This document shows, in pieces, positions 24,966 through 38,384 of a stretch of DNA of 64,000 bases. The position numbers and the translations under genes are program-made. The notes beneath the pieces are model-generated. The model ran no database searches. It saw only the letters and a program-made list of their open reading frames with translations, and was not told the origin of the DNA. The stretch's first letter is position 1. Each line of letters begins with the position of its first letter. Source of the DNA: Rhipicephalus microplus (Eukaryota; Arthropoda; Arachnida; Ixodida; Ixodidae); the NCBI RefSeq assembly GCF_043290135.1, contig NC_134707.1, positions 75,884,508 to 75,948,507 of the forward strand, written 5' to 3'.

Positions 24966-25244
24966 CTATTTTTGCCCGAAAAACAAGCGTATTTCGGACA
25001 GCACGACTCGCATCGGCTTAGGCTCGACCGTCCGTCTGTCTACGACCGGATACCAGATGTGCTCATTGTAAATGTATAGGACGTTTTTCGCAAGCACAAG
25101 ATTTAAGCGGGGGTCATTATTTTCAGCGCAGCATTTTGAAGCGCGACCGATAACATCCGCGACCTCTGCCGGCTGCGTCCAACGAAGAAAAAGAATTTCG
25201 CCCTCCACGTCATGCGTGGTCTTCGGGATCGACACAAACCCTCG
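24966..25244 (-). pseudogene. Unidentified coding-like ORF, possible exon or gene fragment
   Basis: A minus-strand frame of about 93 codons, closed by an in-frame TAA upstream near 25248 and a stop at 24966. Its translation has balanced, protein-like composition (for example LFLRWTQPAEVADVIGR and AKNVLYIYNEHIWYPVVD), unlike surrounding chance frames. There is no ATG at the 5' end, so it would have to be an internal fragment or a decayed copy. I recognise no domain. The region is GC-richer than its surroundings and other frames are also open, which weakens the case. Confidence 0.25.
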
Positions 25245-25249
25245 ATGTT

Positions 25250-25925
25250 ATTCTCTCCAGGATCTTCGCCGTGCAAGTGGACGTTCGAAAAAAAAAAAGG
25301 GGGGGGAGGGGGATCGATGGCGTCTTCGCCATCGCGTTTCCTGCGTTTGGCCGCGCCCGTTCGTTGGGTGGGGCCATCAGCTTGAAAGCACGCTTCCTTG
25401 CTCCGCCAGAACAATGTTGTTTCCTCAGTCACTTTGTCAGTGTGATCATCCGCGCCTTTCCCCGGACAAAAAAAACAAAACGAAACAATCTCAAAGCTGT
25501 GAATATTTGTTTCTCGCAACTGTTAAATCCCTTTCAATATAGTTGTCGTCACCGACACCTTCCTTGTTGCCACCGGTGCGTGTTTGAGACGACTGGCTAG
25601 CCGGAAGGTTGTGAAACGCGGCATTTCAGGTAGTGTTACCTCGTCGCGGGATTGTACAGAAAAAAAAAAAAACGTCTGCCTACCACACCGTGCAAACTTT
25701 TTGACAGCAAGGCTGTAGACGTGAGACTGTATGAGATTGGCCAGCCAGATCATTTGACTGTGTGTTCCCGAGATCACGTCAATCGTCGCCGCTGGATCAT
25801 ACTTATCATCATAAGTCCGAGAATCTTCGCTATCACAATAATTATTTATTTTAATCTATTGATTTACTGACCCTTCCTCGAGTTGTGGGACCATTACGAC
25901 GCCTACTACAACTACTACTACAAAT
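25250..25925. other. Moderately GC-rich non-coding stretch
   Basis: Several overlapping frames are open on both strands (up to 156 codons), with proline or lysine runs from homopolymers. None has a recognisable domain. No repeat copy found elsewhere in the window. Confidence 0.4.
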
Positions 25926-26034
<109 letters not shown>

Positions 26035-26245
26035 GCCTAATATTCTACCAGAAACAAAGGAAGGGGAATTTAGAGAGGTCGTTAGTCAGCTACCAGTGAG
26101 TAAAGAAAGGTCTGGTGCAAAGTGATGTCATCAGGCAAAAAAATAGAGCGCTCCACACCTACCACCATGGCTGCTAGCTGCACTGATTAACAATCAAATA
26201 TTTAAGAAGGCACTCACATATCCAATAAGGTGCATAAGAGATCAG

Positions 26246-26320
26246 CACCACCGTAGCTCGATTGGTGGAGCAGTGGATCCATTATTCTCGGGTTTCAGTA
26301 TCGATTTCTGCCGGCGGGGG
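26246..26320 (+). repeat. tRNA-like sequence, probable SINE head
   Basis: CACCACCGTAGCTCGATTGG resembles a tRNA D-arm/box A (GTAGCTC..TTGGT). A degenerate box-B-like stretch (GGGTTTCAGTATCG) and a GC-rich CCGGCGGGG follow. No clover-leaf is apparent, so this is more likely a tRNA-derived SINE relic than a tRNA gene. Confidence 0.35.
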
Positions 26321-26329
26321 AAGTCATTT

Positions 26330-27772
26330 GGTCAACCACAATACTGTCTACTCATTTGTGCCGTAGTTTCAACAAATAACATCGCCTTTGCTATCGTTGG
26401 GTTGGTTGTCCGTTTCTTAGTTCTCAATAACATGTTACGACTGTTATTACAAGGAGTGTAGCCGGAAACATTTTTCGGGGAGGGGGGTTGGCTATTCAAC
26501 AATAGTGCATGTATGTTTGTGCTTGTGTTCATATGTGTGCATGTATATATACAGAAGCAAAATTCAAATTTTCTAATAAATTAGACCACCCTTCTCCGCT
26601 CCTTGGCTACACCACTACTATACAGTAACAACAAGGACGATTATGGAGGTCCAGGATATACACTAAGACAAAGTTGCTGTAAATAGTGTGTTCAGCACGG
26701 ACAATGTGTTTTAGTGTCAGCTTCTAAGAGACAAAATTATCTTTACACTCATCACTCCAATACATGCCAGATAAAAAAAAAATTCCATAAATAGGCTAGA
26801 GTATGGTTCTGAGTCCAAATTACGTAACAAATATATTCCGATACGTTTACGTTCAAGTAATTTCTCAACCCACTTGCGGACATCGTTCACATCTCTCATC
26901 CAAAGGACGCCATCGTTAAACTTGGCGTTGAAGGGCTGTTCAGTCAAACAGGCTTCGTCATTGGAAACAATCGCGGTACTCAGATCGCCTAGTGGCAGCT
27001 GTGGCTGCTAAATGCCGTTCTGCACGGCTAGGAAGCAGCTGCGGTTTAAATACGAAGCCCACCTGCCCTTTGCTGTGGAGGAATCCTGCAGGCTTCCACG
27101 TGAGAGCAAGGTTAGTTTCACGTGTGGGTGTATACCTATAGAACACTTTGACCGGCATGTCACTGAATGGACTGATTTCGCTGGGCATCCGCAACAGCTT
27201 TGCGGACGCGGCCTGCCCTATGTAATGGCTGACAGGCCGTAGCTAACGCAGTCCCCTTAGCTAACGCAGACACCCAACAATATCTTTCTACTATAGCAAT
27301 CACGATCTCTTTCTCTCTGTCATTTCTAATTGTGGGGGGGGGGTGTATTTTAAACGCAAACGTGACACGTTTTAGTGACGCCATTGAGACAAAATTAAGG
27401 GATTTGAGAAAACGATGCCCTCTATTCTGGTAGAAAAGGTCCTTTAGACACTTGCCGTGAGCCATTTTTCTTTGTGATGCGAGAACACGTCATATTGGCA
27501 TCTCTTTTCAAAGCCAATGCACAGCCGAAGTTTCGGAGACCCCTTGCACTTTATAACCCCACGCAGGTGCACCTTTCACACAGTAATTAGGCTGCGTGAT
27601 GTTATAATCAAGTGAGAATATTGTGATCTTATTCGCAATGTGCAGGCTTTTTTTTCTTGAAATCACCTTTTTAAAGGGACACTCACCGCATTCAAGGACG
27701 AAGGGTGGTTTTCTCCTCTTCTTCGCTACCCTTCGCTCTCGCTAAGCCTCTTCCTCGCCCTTTAGCGCTTAA
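26330..27772. other. Non-coding stretch, nothing recognised
   Basis: Short ORFs up to about 100 codons without domains. AAAGGGACACTCACC at about 27674 resembles one end of the MITE-like family at 37.9 kb, without a partner end. Confidence 0.45.
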
Positions 27773-28015
27773 ACTGATTGGTTGATATGTGGGGTTTAAC
27801 GTCCAAAAACGACCATATGATTATGAGAGACGCCGTAGTGGAGGGCTCCGGAAATTTCGACCACCTGGGGTTCTTTAACGTGCACCCAAATCTGAGCACA
27901 CGGGCCTACAACATTTCCGCCTCCATCGGAAATGCAGCCGCCACAGCTGGGATTCGATACCGCGACCTGAGGGACTGCAGCTGAGTACCTTAGCATCTAG
28001 ACCACTGCGGCCGGG
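27773..28015 (-). mobile_element. Ruka-type SINE, full length, diverged
   Basis: Minus-strand copy from tail (AACTGATTGGTTGATATGTGG on the plus strand) to head (GACCACTGCGGCCGGG). Box A and box B carry substitutions (GATTCGATACCGCG in place of the usual box B context). No clear TSD, consistent with an older insertion. Confidence 0.85.
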
Positions 28016-29041
<1,026 letters not shown>

Positions 29042-29544
29042 CTTAAGTGCTGTGCTAAAGTCTTCAAAGAGCACATTTTGCACTATTCTTGATCTCGTGC
29101 ACATCTTAAATTTCAAGCGCAGTGCCCTCGTGGTTTCTCGCTACAGTTCATTTTTTTTTTCGTCTTTATATTAGTAAAGCTGTGAGTCACGTTCTCTAAG
29201 CAGCGAGGATTCACTAAATGTTCCTGTACTATGTACAATGGCGGTGACTTCATGATTCAGCAAAGGGCGCCGGCGATGAGAGCATCTTTAGAGCATTACT
29301 GTTTTTTAATGCGTAGCGCTCGAGAGCTTGTTTCGCAGAAATTAAAGCGTTGGCGTCGGTCTCTGTGAGCGAGAAATCGTCATTCCGTGATCGACAAATC
29401 GAGAAATCTCAGAATAAAATAAATAATAAAGAAATTTTGAGTATGAGCCGTGTGGATCGAAGCTGGGTCGTTTCCAGGGCTAGAGAGTGTTCTGCCACAA
29501 AGAGATGCGTCTGTTTGTGAGTACAGTGGAAATAACCTCACCCG

Positions 29545-29800
29545 CTTCGAAATTCAGTGAAAGTAACTTTCATTTTTCGCTAACACACGCGCTCCTATAC
29601 ATGCTTCACAATACAACATGAAAAATTCCCGTAATAGTGCGTAGTGCAATCGTACATTGGCATCGGGCGTCAAAATATGTGATTACCATAATGACTTGAT
29701 AGTTTAATGCCAGTCAACCGCTGTAAGGGTACCCACGGAACTGCACTTCAGGAATGGAATATCGCTGTCGCGTTTAATTCTTCAAATCGAAGCTGTAGAG
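29545..29800 (+). repeat. Dispersed repeat copy B (uninterrupted)
   Basis: TTCAGTGAAAGTAACTTTC, ACACGCGCTCCTATACATGC, AATACAACATGAAA, GGCATCGGGCGTCAAAA and ACTGCACTTCAGGAATGG align with 14160-14523. The SINE and LINE tail of copy A are absent here, so this copy shows the pre-insertion state. Confidence 0.6.
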
Positions 29801-30179
29801 TCGCCCAAATATTGAAGTGCGGCATTCCTACCGCTGACGTTCTACAAAAGCACCTTGAATTATGTTCTCTGGTGGTTTTCGCGAAAGTCGATTTCATTTA
29901 TTTCTTTGTCAAGCGATATTATTTTTTTCAAAGTTACCATAAAATTCGCGAGGTGTAACGATGTACGAAATTGTTCTTTATTGCTGTTCTTTTAGGTCCT
30001 ATGGTAATTTTGACGGCTTAGGCACTTTATATACTTATCACATTAACATTAGAGCTCCAAAGATGTTTTGCATTTGACCTTTGCTCATGAACGTTGCTGC
30101 GCGTTTGAAATACTGCAGTTCTTTCTTTCTAGTTGACAAGTAGCAAAAAGAAATAATTCTCTATATAACATTCCAAGAA
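29801..30179. other. Non-coding stretch, nothing recognised
   Basis: AT-rich with no supported feature. Confidence 0.45.
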
Positions 30180-30429
30180 GGATTGATTGATTGATTGATA
30201 TGTGGGGTTTAACGTCCCAAAACCACTATATGATTATGAGAGACGCCGTAGTGGAGGGCTCCGGAAATTTTGACCACCTGGGGTTCTTTAACGTGCACCC
30301 AAATCTGAGTACACGGGCCTACAACATTTCCGCCTCCATCGCAAATGCAGCCGCCGCAGCCGGGAATCGAACCCGCGACCTGCGGGTCAGCAGCCGAGTA
30401 CCTTAGCCACTAGACCACCGCGGCGGGGT
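30180..30429 (-). mobile_element. Ruka-type SINE, full length, well preserved
   Basis: Minus-strand copy with a long ATCA tail (GATTGATTGATTGATTGATA on the plus strand), intact body, box B GGGTTCGATTCCC (near 30363-30374) and head CCCCGCCGCGGTGGTCTAGT. A direct repeat CATTCCAAGA occurs at about 30171 and at 30430, taken as the TSD. One of the least diverged copies in the window. Confidence 0.93.
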
Positions 30430-30439
30430 CATTCCAAGA

Positions 30440-32236
30440 AGGATAAGAAACCTGTTGATTCGAAACAGTCACTGTCTTTTTACTGTTGTCTAGCTTTTCT
30501 TGACGCAAGCAAGCAGACCCAACATTTGCCCGTCCGTCCTGTAAAGCCAGATGCATCTCCAAAATCATCATTCTACTTTCAGTATTTTACCAAAACAATT
30601 GAAACCGGTCAACAGTGTAGTTGCGCGAAAGTTCATGTTCCGCAATACGCCGGGGATTCATATTCTACGTGGTTAAACTGCTGCTAATAATGCATGAAGT
30701 TCTACGTATGAATTAGAAAGAATAACTTTTTCAGGGAATTTCGAATTACTGATTTAGCGATGTAGCGAAAGCAGCTGCATACGTCGTACGTGAATAATTT
30801 CCCTTAGTTGATATCTGTAATTGAAACGTTATATTACATTTGAGGGATGAAGGCTTAGCAACACTACGCGATTTCATTTGTCAACTGAATCGTGCTGGTT
30901 CATTACACCTGTTGAGGCTACTTCTACCTGTCGGTTCAAAACGTGCGAGTTAGATTGTATTTTCACCTACCCGTTTAGCATAAAAGCGTCAAAAAGAAAA
31001 CAAAGGCGTTGCAGTTGGTATTATACAGCAAGATTTTCTCCCATTTCCCGATTTCACTCTCACAAAAATGTGGCGTGCGAAGCCATATCACATAGATGAT
31101 ATTTACTGCTTTCTAATTCTATTTCTGTCTAGGTATCAGAACTTTACATCAAAGAAAGATCACGGCTCTCTCTCTTAAGCGCGCGAACTACATTTTCGTC
31201 ACCTATGGCTGATACAGATGAACGTGCGTATTGTGTTTGACGTCGATTCGAGTGTTTGTTTGGTCGTGCGCAATTCATGAACTTGTCACTCTTTCGAAAA
31301 GGCAGCACGCTGCTTCTACAATTAGCCCTAACTTGCCGCAAGAACTTGATTACAACCTAGAAGTGTTGGTAATTGCTTTCACAGTTCAAGTCCTATAGTT
31401 GATGCCGTCATAACTTCTGCGGATCGTGCACCCATGCTTGACACCCAAAAAAAAGGACAGTGAGTGCGTGAGGGCACTAGAATGCCTCATAACAATGGCG
31501 TGCGTATCTTCAGAAACTGTCAGGTATACAAAGGCGGGAAAACGTACAGATGTCTGAAGAGATAACACCTCTTCTAAAGAACAAGGGTGACTGCAGATGC
31601 AGATACCAAGCTTGCGTGGGCTCGTATCTTATCGAGAGTGCTACGACCCCTATACGTAGAAAAACGTCGTCTTCCTACACCATCAGACTTCCGGTAAGTA
31701 CTCAGTGCGCACCTGCTTTAGTGTCCTTTGCGATATTATTGTGGTTAAGAGCACCTTGCTTCGCGCACCTGATATGAATACTTATTCATTCCTTGTACTG
31801 TTGACTAATTACTCAATTATTTGCATTTGATGTTTTACAACAGCTGTGATCTTGAAAAATGTAGCAGTGAATGGCCACCTTTTGTCAGGGGCATAGGCGG
31901 AATTTTCTCGCCTCAGGCTATCTGAAGGGCACAACTTTGCTTTTAATTCTCGCTGGCTTGAGAGAGTGAATACGTACACCACCCGACTCTCAGTTTACGT
32001 ATAACTTTTCGTCTTCTTCCCATTCAAATGCGGCCACCTCGAACGAGAATCTTAATTCACTCCAACAATCATAGCCGACCAACAATAACGTCAGAAGTTC
32101 ACACCAGAAGGAGGAGCGAACGCGTCTATTTAGTTTGTATGCGCAGTTAAGCTTCAGCAACTATAGCTCGGATGTTGCTGAGGATATTAGTCATAATCAT
32201 TACTTTATTTACTCGCTTCATACCGATGCATTGTGG
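30440..32236. other. Non-coding stretch, nothing recognised
   Basis: Short ORFs (up to 75 codons), no domains, no repeat detected by eye. Confidence 0.45.
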
Positions 32237-32247
32237 AATCAGAATTA

Positions 32248-32477
32248 ATTGATTGATTGATTTATTGACTTATTGATTGATTGATATGTGGGGTTTAACG
32301 TCCCAAAACCACCATATGATTATGAGAGACGCCGTAGTGGAGGGCTCCGGAAATTTCGACCACCTGGGGTTCTTTAACGTGCACCTAAATATGAGCACAC
32401 GAGCCTACAACACTTCCGCCTACATCGGAAATGCAGCCGCCGCTGCCGGGATTCGAACCCACGACTTGCGGGTGCAA
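32248..32477 (-). mobile_element. Ruka-type SINE, 5'-truncated
   Basis: Tail (TTGATTGATTGATATGTGG on the plus strand) and body are present, but the minus-strand element begins inside the tRNA-like head, so box A is missing. An 11-bp TSD, AATCAGAATTA, flanks it (32237-32247 and 32478-32488). Truncation with an intact TSD indicates incomplete reverse transcription rather than later deletion. Confidence 0.88.
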
Positions 32478-32488
32478 AATCAGAATTA

Positions 32489-32823
32489 TCCCAAACAGAT
32501 CATACTCTGTCGGTGTTTTGTATAACGTCAGTTTTGTATAATTATATGGGCACGTTCGTTTCTTGCTCTGCGTTCTTCACCCACAAAAACTCCTATAGCA
32601 AAGCTCGTTTCAGATCATGTTGTAGCCTACGGAAGGCTTCGCGATTGCCCGAAATAATTTTGTTAGGTTTACCTGCTGGCTGCGAAAGGTCAAGTTTATT
32701 CGAGAGCTATCGGAAACACTCTCGTTATCGTTAAAACCTTTGTTACTGCATGTGCAGACGTGCCTTTCCGCGAGTCATATTAAATGCGAAGCATTTCTTA
32801 GCGAACTTCGGCGACATTGAGCG
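32489..32823. other. Non-coding stretch, nothing recognised
   Basis: No feature supported. Confidence 0.4.
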
Positions 32824-33107
<284 letters not shown>

Positions 33108-33119
33108 TAGCCGCCTACG

Positions 33120-33700
33120 ACATTTAGCTCTCCTGGCCGTTTCGATAATGGTATCGATACCAAACATAATATGGCAACACATGACTGTATGAAGAACATA
33201 TTTGACTAGTCATAACAAGAAAATCATGATATGTATGTCGATAATGTCATGATTTACATTTCATGGTCCTGCAGCTTTTGCGGTGGTTTCGTTCACTTGG
33301 CATGTTGCAAAACTGGTATGGTATGACATAATTTCATGGCAAACACGAGTGACAAACCCTAACATGAAAATTATGACATATGTTATGTAACATGACTTCA
33401 TGCTACGCTCATGATGCGCTCGCGGCCGTTTCGATAGCTTCGCCTGTACCAAATTCGGTATTAAGCGACGCGAATGGACGACATAGGCAAATGACCTATC
33501 CAAACATGATGTCATGAAACAACAGGAGTGCGCGCCACACTGATGATGCGCTCGTGGCCGTCTCGCAAGCTTCACATATGCCGAATTTCGTATTACGTGA
33601 CGCCAATGGATGACGAAGGTATCTGACTGGTGCAAACATGATATTCATGAGATGCGTGTCATGTGAGAACATGACTACATGCCACAGTCAAAGCGCCAAT
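33120..33700. repeat. Degenerate tandem units (~150 bp)
   Basis: Repeated phrases recur at intervals of roughly 135-155 bp: GATGCGCTCGCGGCCGTTTCG (33415), GATGCGCTCGTGGCCGTCTCG (33545), each followed by a 'TACCAAATTCGGTATTA..TGACG..AATGGATGAC' phrase and 'AAACATGAT..TCATGA'. A weaker first unit begins near 33130. Further units lie inside the foldback element just downstream. This is a satellite-like array, not coding. Confidence 0.65.
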
Positions 33701-33907
33701 ACATTTCGACATGACGCGGTGCGCGGGCTCGCCGGCGTTCATTTCGTCGCGTCACGCCGGCGTTGCCACGCCAGGCGCCGGAGGCGCGCGCCATGCTGCG
33801 TTGATTTGACACATGCGCGTTTCAGCGCGTCCGGCTTCCTCTGTCACGAAAAGAGGGAGACGCATTGTTGTCTGGGTAACGCATGCCAGTTGTCATAGAG
33901 TTTCATA

Positions 33908-34557
33908 CAATAAAAAAAGGCAGATCTCACATACAGTGGGAATCGATGATATACGAAGCACGAATGAGAAATGTTGATATGTCACTTTAAAATCAGCTCT
34001 ACAATACGAGGTAAAGGTAAATGATGCCGAACATGACTTCCGTGTCATGATTATCATGTTTGAATGTGTCATTTACTTTCTTTATCTATTAACGTCACGT
34101 GATACCAAATTGACGCGCGCGCCCTGCGTGCGCGGAAGTCAGCGCTACATTCGAGCATATTGGGCCCTTCATGATGCACTCGCGGCCCTTTTGCTCGCAC
34201 CACATGTACCAAATTTGGTGTTGCGGGACGTCAATGAATGACGGAATATATCACTGGTGCAAATATGATAACCCTGACATGCGTTTTATGTAGGAACATG
34301 ACGACTTACCACGCTCATAGCGGGCTCGCGGCCGTTTCGCAAGCTCCACATATACTAAATTTGGTATCACGTGACGTGAATAGACGGTGAAGGTGAACGA
34401 CCCATCTAAACATGATAATCATGACCATGTAGGGGATCATTTACCTCCACCTCGTAACGTTGTACGGATTTAAAAGTGACATATCAACATTTCTCATTCG
34501 TGCTTCGCATATCACTAATTCGCACTGTACGTGGGATCTACCAATCTTTTTTTTATT
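33908..34557. mobile_element. Foldback element with satellite-like core
   Basis: Inverted arms of about 120 bp: left 33908-34026 and right 34435-34557. They share CGAAGCACGAATGAGAAATG and TTGATATGTCACTTT (reverse complement on the right), and their outer ends share A-rich AATAAAAAAA. Identity is roughly 85% by eye. The core (34027-34434) holds units of the ~150-bp repeat (TTCATGATGCACTCGCGGCC at 34168, CGGGCTCGCGGCCGTTTCG at about 34320). No transposase. It resembles Foldback-type or MITE elements that carry tandem repeats; no TSD could be fixed. Confidence 0.6.
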
Positions 34558-35539
34558 GACGGCCGGTGCTCTCTGATCGCAGCTATCAGTGTGCAGTGTG
34601 TATTGCTGTAGTTTGAGTTTTGGATTCCCGTAAACAGATTTGCCCAAATAAAGTTTCATCTTGAACGCGCCGACTGCTGCCTTCGCCCATGTCAAGACCA
34701 CGAGACTAAATTATTAACTTTTCTGGCGAGAAAAAAAAAACGAAGCAGGACCAAAAAGTTCACCTTTATATTCAAATAGCCAGGTTACTTGAGCTCTGAC
34801 GCATATCTCTTTTGGGCTCTATTCCTGTCAGAGGCATCATAAAATAATCCTGCAGCATTATATATTGTTTGTGCGAAAGAGTGTGTCTTCGCAGGCTCTT
34901 CATACTGATTCTTCGTGAGTGCCGTATACCACTTCTGACGCGTTATTTAGGACTGAGTGCCTGGAATGCAGTTTATCAGTGGGAGACGTGAGCAAATTTT
35001 TGTTTCTGTTTGTTTCTACGTCATGTAGTTCCTAGTGCGTACCTTGTTAATTTATCATGGCTGTTTTGCTTGTCTTCTGAAGTTGTTTATTCCCATAAGT
35101 AAGACGCAAGTGCGTCAGAATGCTCGTTGTAGTATTTTCATGCATAAAATATGAAGAATTTTATGCCCTGTGTTTGCTTCGGTTTTGCGCATGACACTGA
35201 CACCTACGTTATGACACTGACGCTTTTCTATTTGTCACAGCTTATCCAATATTAATATTCCCCTACTGTTCATGAAAACGGGTTTTTTTTTTTTGTACTT
35301 TGACTGATCAGTTCGGATTCAGACCGGAGAACACTAAACACGCCTTACTTTAGGGCTGTAGCAGAACTTTTCCATCAAAAAAATTGAAGCGGTGCCGTTT
35401 TATAGGACCATATTCATTCTGTTTATCAATAGCACATGCTCAATTTACATCCGAGGTCACATCTGGCAAGTGTATAAAAACAGGCACGGTGCTATCAAAA
35501 GCATACAGAACCGCGTGTGAGATCACTTGTTTGAAATCA
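34558..35539. other. Non-coding stretch, nothing recognised
   Basis: AT-rich, short ORFs only. Confidence 0.45.
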
Positions 35540-35555
35540 CGTGATGCGAGAATAA

Positions 35556-35789
35556 TTGATATGTGGGGTTTAACGTACCAAAACCACTATATGATTAGGA
35601 GAGACGCCGTAGTGGAGGGCTCCGGAAATTTAGACCACCTGGGGTTCTTTAACGTGCACCCAAATCTGAGTACACGGGCCTACAACCATTCCGCCTCCAT
35701 CGGAAATGCAGCCGCCGCAGCGGGGATTCGAACCCGCGCCCTGCGGGTCAGCAGCCGAGTACCTTAGCCACTAGACCACCGCGGCGGGG
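35556..35789 (-). mobile_element. Ruka-type SINE, full length
   Basis: Minus-strand copy with head, boxes A and B, body and a minimal tail. A perfect 16-bp TSD, CGTGATGCGAGAATAA, occurs at 35540-35555 and 35790-35805. The SINE creates an apparent C-terminal extension of an unrelated 127-codon frame starting at 35384, which is an artefact. Confidence 0.93.
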
Positions 35790-35805
35790 CGTGATGCGAG
35801 AATAA

Positions 35806-36953
35806 AATGTGCAGGAAAGCAGCCCAGACTGCCTTGAGCTACGAAACAAAAGGAGCAACAGTGGGGTTATTAACGAGAGGGGGTCTCTTGTAGGCCATAG
35901 GGCGTGCTAGCCAGATGTACTCTATGGCATTATTTCAGTCGTTGGTGTGAAGGCAGCGCTGTCTTTCAGCAAGAAACAAGAAATTATCTACACTGCTGGT
36001 GCTTGACAACCATGAACAATTAAAATTTATAACCACGTAGAATACACTCTTTCGTTGACCGAAAGGTTTAAAAAAACAATACAGAAACAGAGCACGTATA
36101 AAGTACTGTACACCGTGTAAACTTTAACCTGTGTGTTGCGTCAGTGCTATTAGCTGCTACATATGTCATTATAATACCAAAAATATCCAACAACTGCCAT
36201 GTTAAAAACTGGCTACATTGTTTTTGGTGGTTTAGTCATTAGGAGTTTCGAATTCACCACGCCTGTTTTTTTCTTTTCGAGCGTTTATCGTTCGGATCTT
36301 TAAACTGAACATAACGTCGACAGTTTTTCTTTATCTTCTCTTTATGACATTAGTTTGCTACGAGGCAGTGGTACGTGGCAGCGTGAACAAACTTCTCAGA
36401 TCGATGCTGTCCAATAGACGACATCCTGTCAGGCGTTTCTGGATAACAAATACCCTGACATTTCTAGGGTAACTCAGACAACCTTTAGTTCAGAGTTAAA
36501 ATTCATGGTTGCTTGTTCTTTCGGTGACCATATTTTACTTGTCTATGCTAAAGAACAATTCATTTTCAAGCGCTTCTTACCACCATCGACGGTACTTATC
36601 GGCCGTGAGCTCGGTGATTGAAACGCCTTTTAAAATTTCTCAGAAACGAGACGCCTTTTGGTGTCAATAACTGATGAAACAGAGGTATTTCGGTTCTGTC
36701 TTAATTGATTGTTGGGAAACGATATATGTTACAATGGAAAAAAAAAGAACTAAACTGATTTTGCCGGCAACCGCTTCGTTGTCGCAATCCGTCAAACCTT
36801 TAGTTGAAAATTAAAATGGTGCACGTGGGCCTTTATGGAATATCACCTATGCAGGAGCATGCGATGAGTATTTCGAAGAAAGTCTTGAGAGGGGCCAAGG
36901 CTTCAAAAAGAAGAACAATGCGATCGTCTCGGCGTGGGGGACGAAAGTATACA
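35806..36953. other. Non-coding stretch, nothing recognised
   Basis: AT-rich, no feature supported. Confidence 0.45.
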
Positions 36954-36976
36954 GGGGGGGGGGGGGGGGGGGGGGG
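36954..36976 (+). repeat. Poly(G) run (~23 G)
   Basis: An uninterrupted G run able to form a G-quadruplex. Its length is unreliable because such runs are error-prone in sequencing. Confidence 0.85.
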
Positions 36977-37240
36977 TTGGTGTTATACAAAGGTGATTGC
37001 TTATTTTCGAGATATCGTGAGACAAAGGAAGAAGAAATCGAGCTGCACTCGATGAGGGCGAATATTGGATCGCGGAAAGGTTAGGTTTCAGCGGTGTATA
37101 CTCGATATGAATTTTGAACAGCGTGTTCAACAATCTACGTTACTGAGCACCGGGCGAAATTAAACATTCCATCTTTAATGGTATTGCAAAGAGGCGGTGT
37201 GCACTCAGAAGGCGGTAGAAGTTGAGGGTGGGGGGATGCT

Positions 37241-37430
37241 GCGTGGGTACAGTGGTTGTGGTGCTAAGATGCTGACTTAAATGTCGTGAGTTCAATCCTG
37301 GCCACGGCATTCGTGCTTTTATTGGAGGCGCAATGCTGGAGACCTGCTTATCAATATTGCAGTGTGCGTCAAAAAAAAAACAGATGCACAGAATTTTTCG
37401 CATCTTTCCACTACGGCATGCCCCCGTAAA
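37241..37430 (+). mobile_element. tRNA-derived SINE, diverged
   Basis: GCGTGGGTACAGTGGTTGTG resembles a box A region, and GTGAGTTCAATCCTGGCCAC is a good box B context about 40 nt later, at typical tRNA spacing. Downstream, AGGCGCAATGCTGGAGACC and CTTTCCACTACGGCATGCC recall the Ruka-type body (GAGGCGGAAATG..., CCTCCACTACGGCGTC). No TSD found. Confidence 0.5.
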
Positions 37431-37499
37431 TATATCGGGCTTTTATTGCTATACCAATTATATGGACACAGTGGGCTGGATTTCGCCGCCGGCGTTCAT

Positions 37500-37655
37500 G
37501 TCATGCACCGTATACGTATACGTAAGTACATATATGAGAATGCAAGAAAGAAAATAAAATCCCAGAAAAAAGAATACTCCGGCGCGCAAGATCGAACGTG
37601 GGACCTCCGCGTCATGAATGCGAGGCGCTAACCACTGAGCCACCATGGGGTACCT
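37500..37655 (-). mobile_element. tRNA-derived SINE head, another family
   Basis: On the minus strand: CCATGGTGGCTCAGTGGTTAG (box A TGGCTCAGTGG), then CACGTTCGATCTTGCGCGCC (box B). The body runs into an A/T-rich stretch with ACGTATACGTATA near 37510. The head differs from both the Ruka-type and the 55-56 kb families. Clover-leaf pairing is poor, so it is not called a tRNA gene. Confidence 0.5.
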
Positions 37656-37894
37656 TTTGAACGTTCTGCCACTTACCGCTGTTGGCAGGCATCTCGGAGG
37701 GGAACTATCGCGTTTTCAGCATTATCAGCAAGATGGCGCAGTGAGGGCGCGGCGGCTTTCATCTCTCGCGCGTACTTTGGCCCGTGTAGAGAATAAGGAG
37801 GTGTATTAGGAAGTAAAATTTTCGCAATCAGTAAAAAAAATGGCAAACAGACCTTACTGATTTGTAAATCTTTACTACCTCCTATATATTGAGA

Positions 37895-38384
37895 TGTTTG
37901 AAGGTACGCTAAAGAGAAACAATGAGTTTTCTTCAGAATAATAAGTTACACACATATAGCTCTAATGCCATAAGTTTCACGGTGATGAGTTCATTATTAT
38001 CGCAGAGAATTTAGCTTGAAGCTTCATTTTGAAGTTTCGCGCCGAAATTCGCACGCGAAACGTCAAAAACTTCAAAATGTGTTTCTTTTAATTTCGCGAC
38101 ATTCCCTCAAAGAAATCTAAAATTTTTATGCTAGGTGTATGGCAGCCACAGATGACAATCGACGCAACTTTTACCGATTAGAAACTGCGTAGGACCAGAT
38201 TTTATGACGTCAAAGTGTTTGGTGTGCGAATCTCCAGGGGGCGTCTCCATCCTCCTTTTCTTACCGCGCGTTTTCTCGCTTAAAATGTGTCGTGTCGTGG
38301 TAAGAGTGGTGTGTGCGGTATTACGAAATTATAGTTTACTGATACTCAAAAAAAATGTCTTGCTCTTTAGTGTCCCTTTCAATT
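37895..38384. mobile_element. MITE-like DNA element with terminal inverted repeats
   Basis: The left end, GGTACGCTAAAGAGAAAC (37903-37920), is the imperfect inverse of the right end, GCTCTTTAGTGTCCCTTTC (38362-38380). Internal sequence is collinear with 10758-11190. No ORF with transposase features. About 490 bp, non-autonomous. Confidence 0.6.

Noticed and set aside
33120..34434. CRISPR-like or other spaced repeat array
   Set aside because: Units are degenerate ~150-bp tandem repeats in a eukaryotic context, without short identical repeats and unique spacers.
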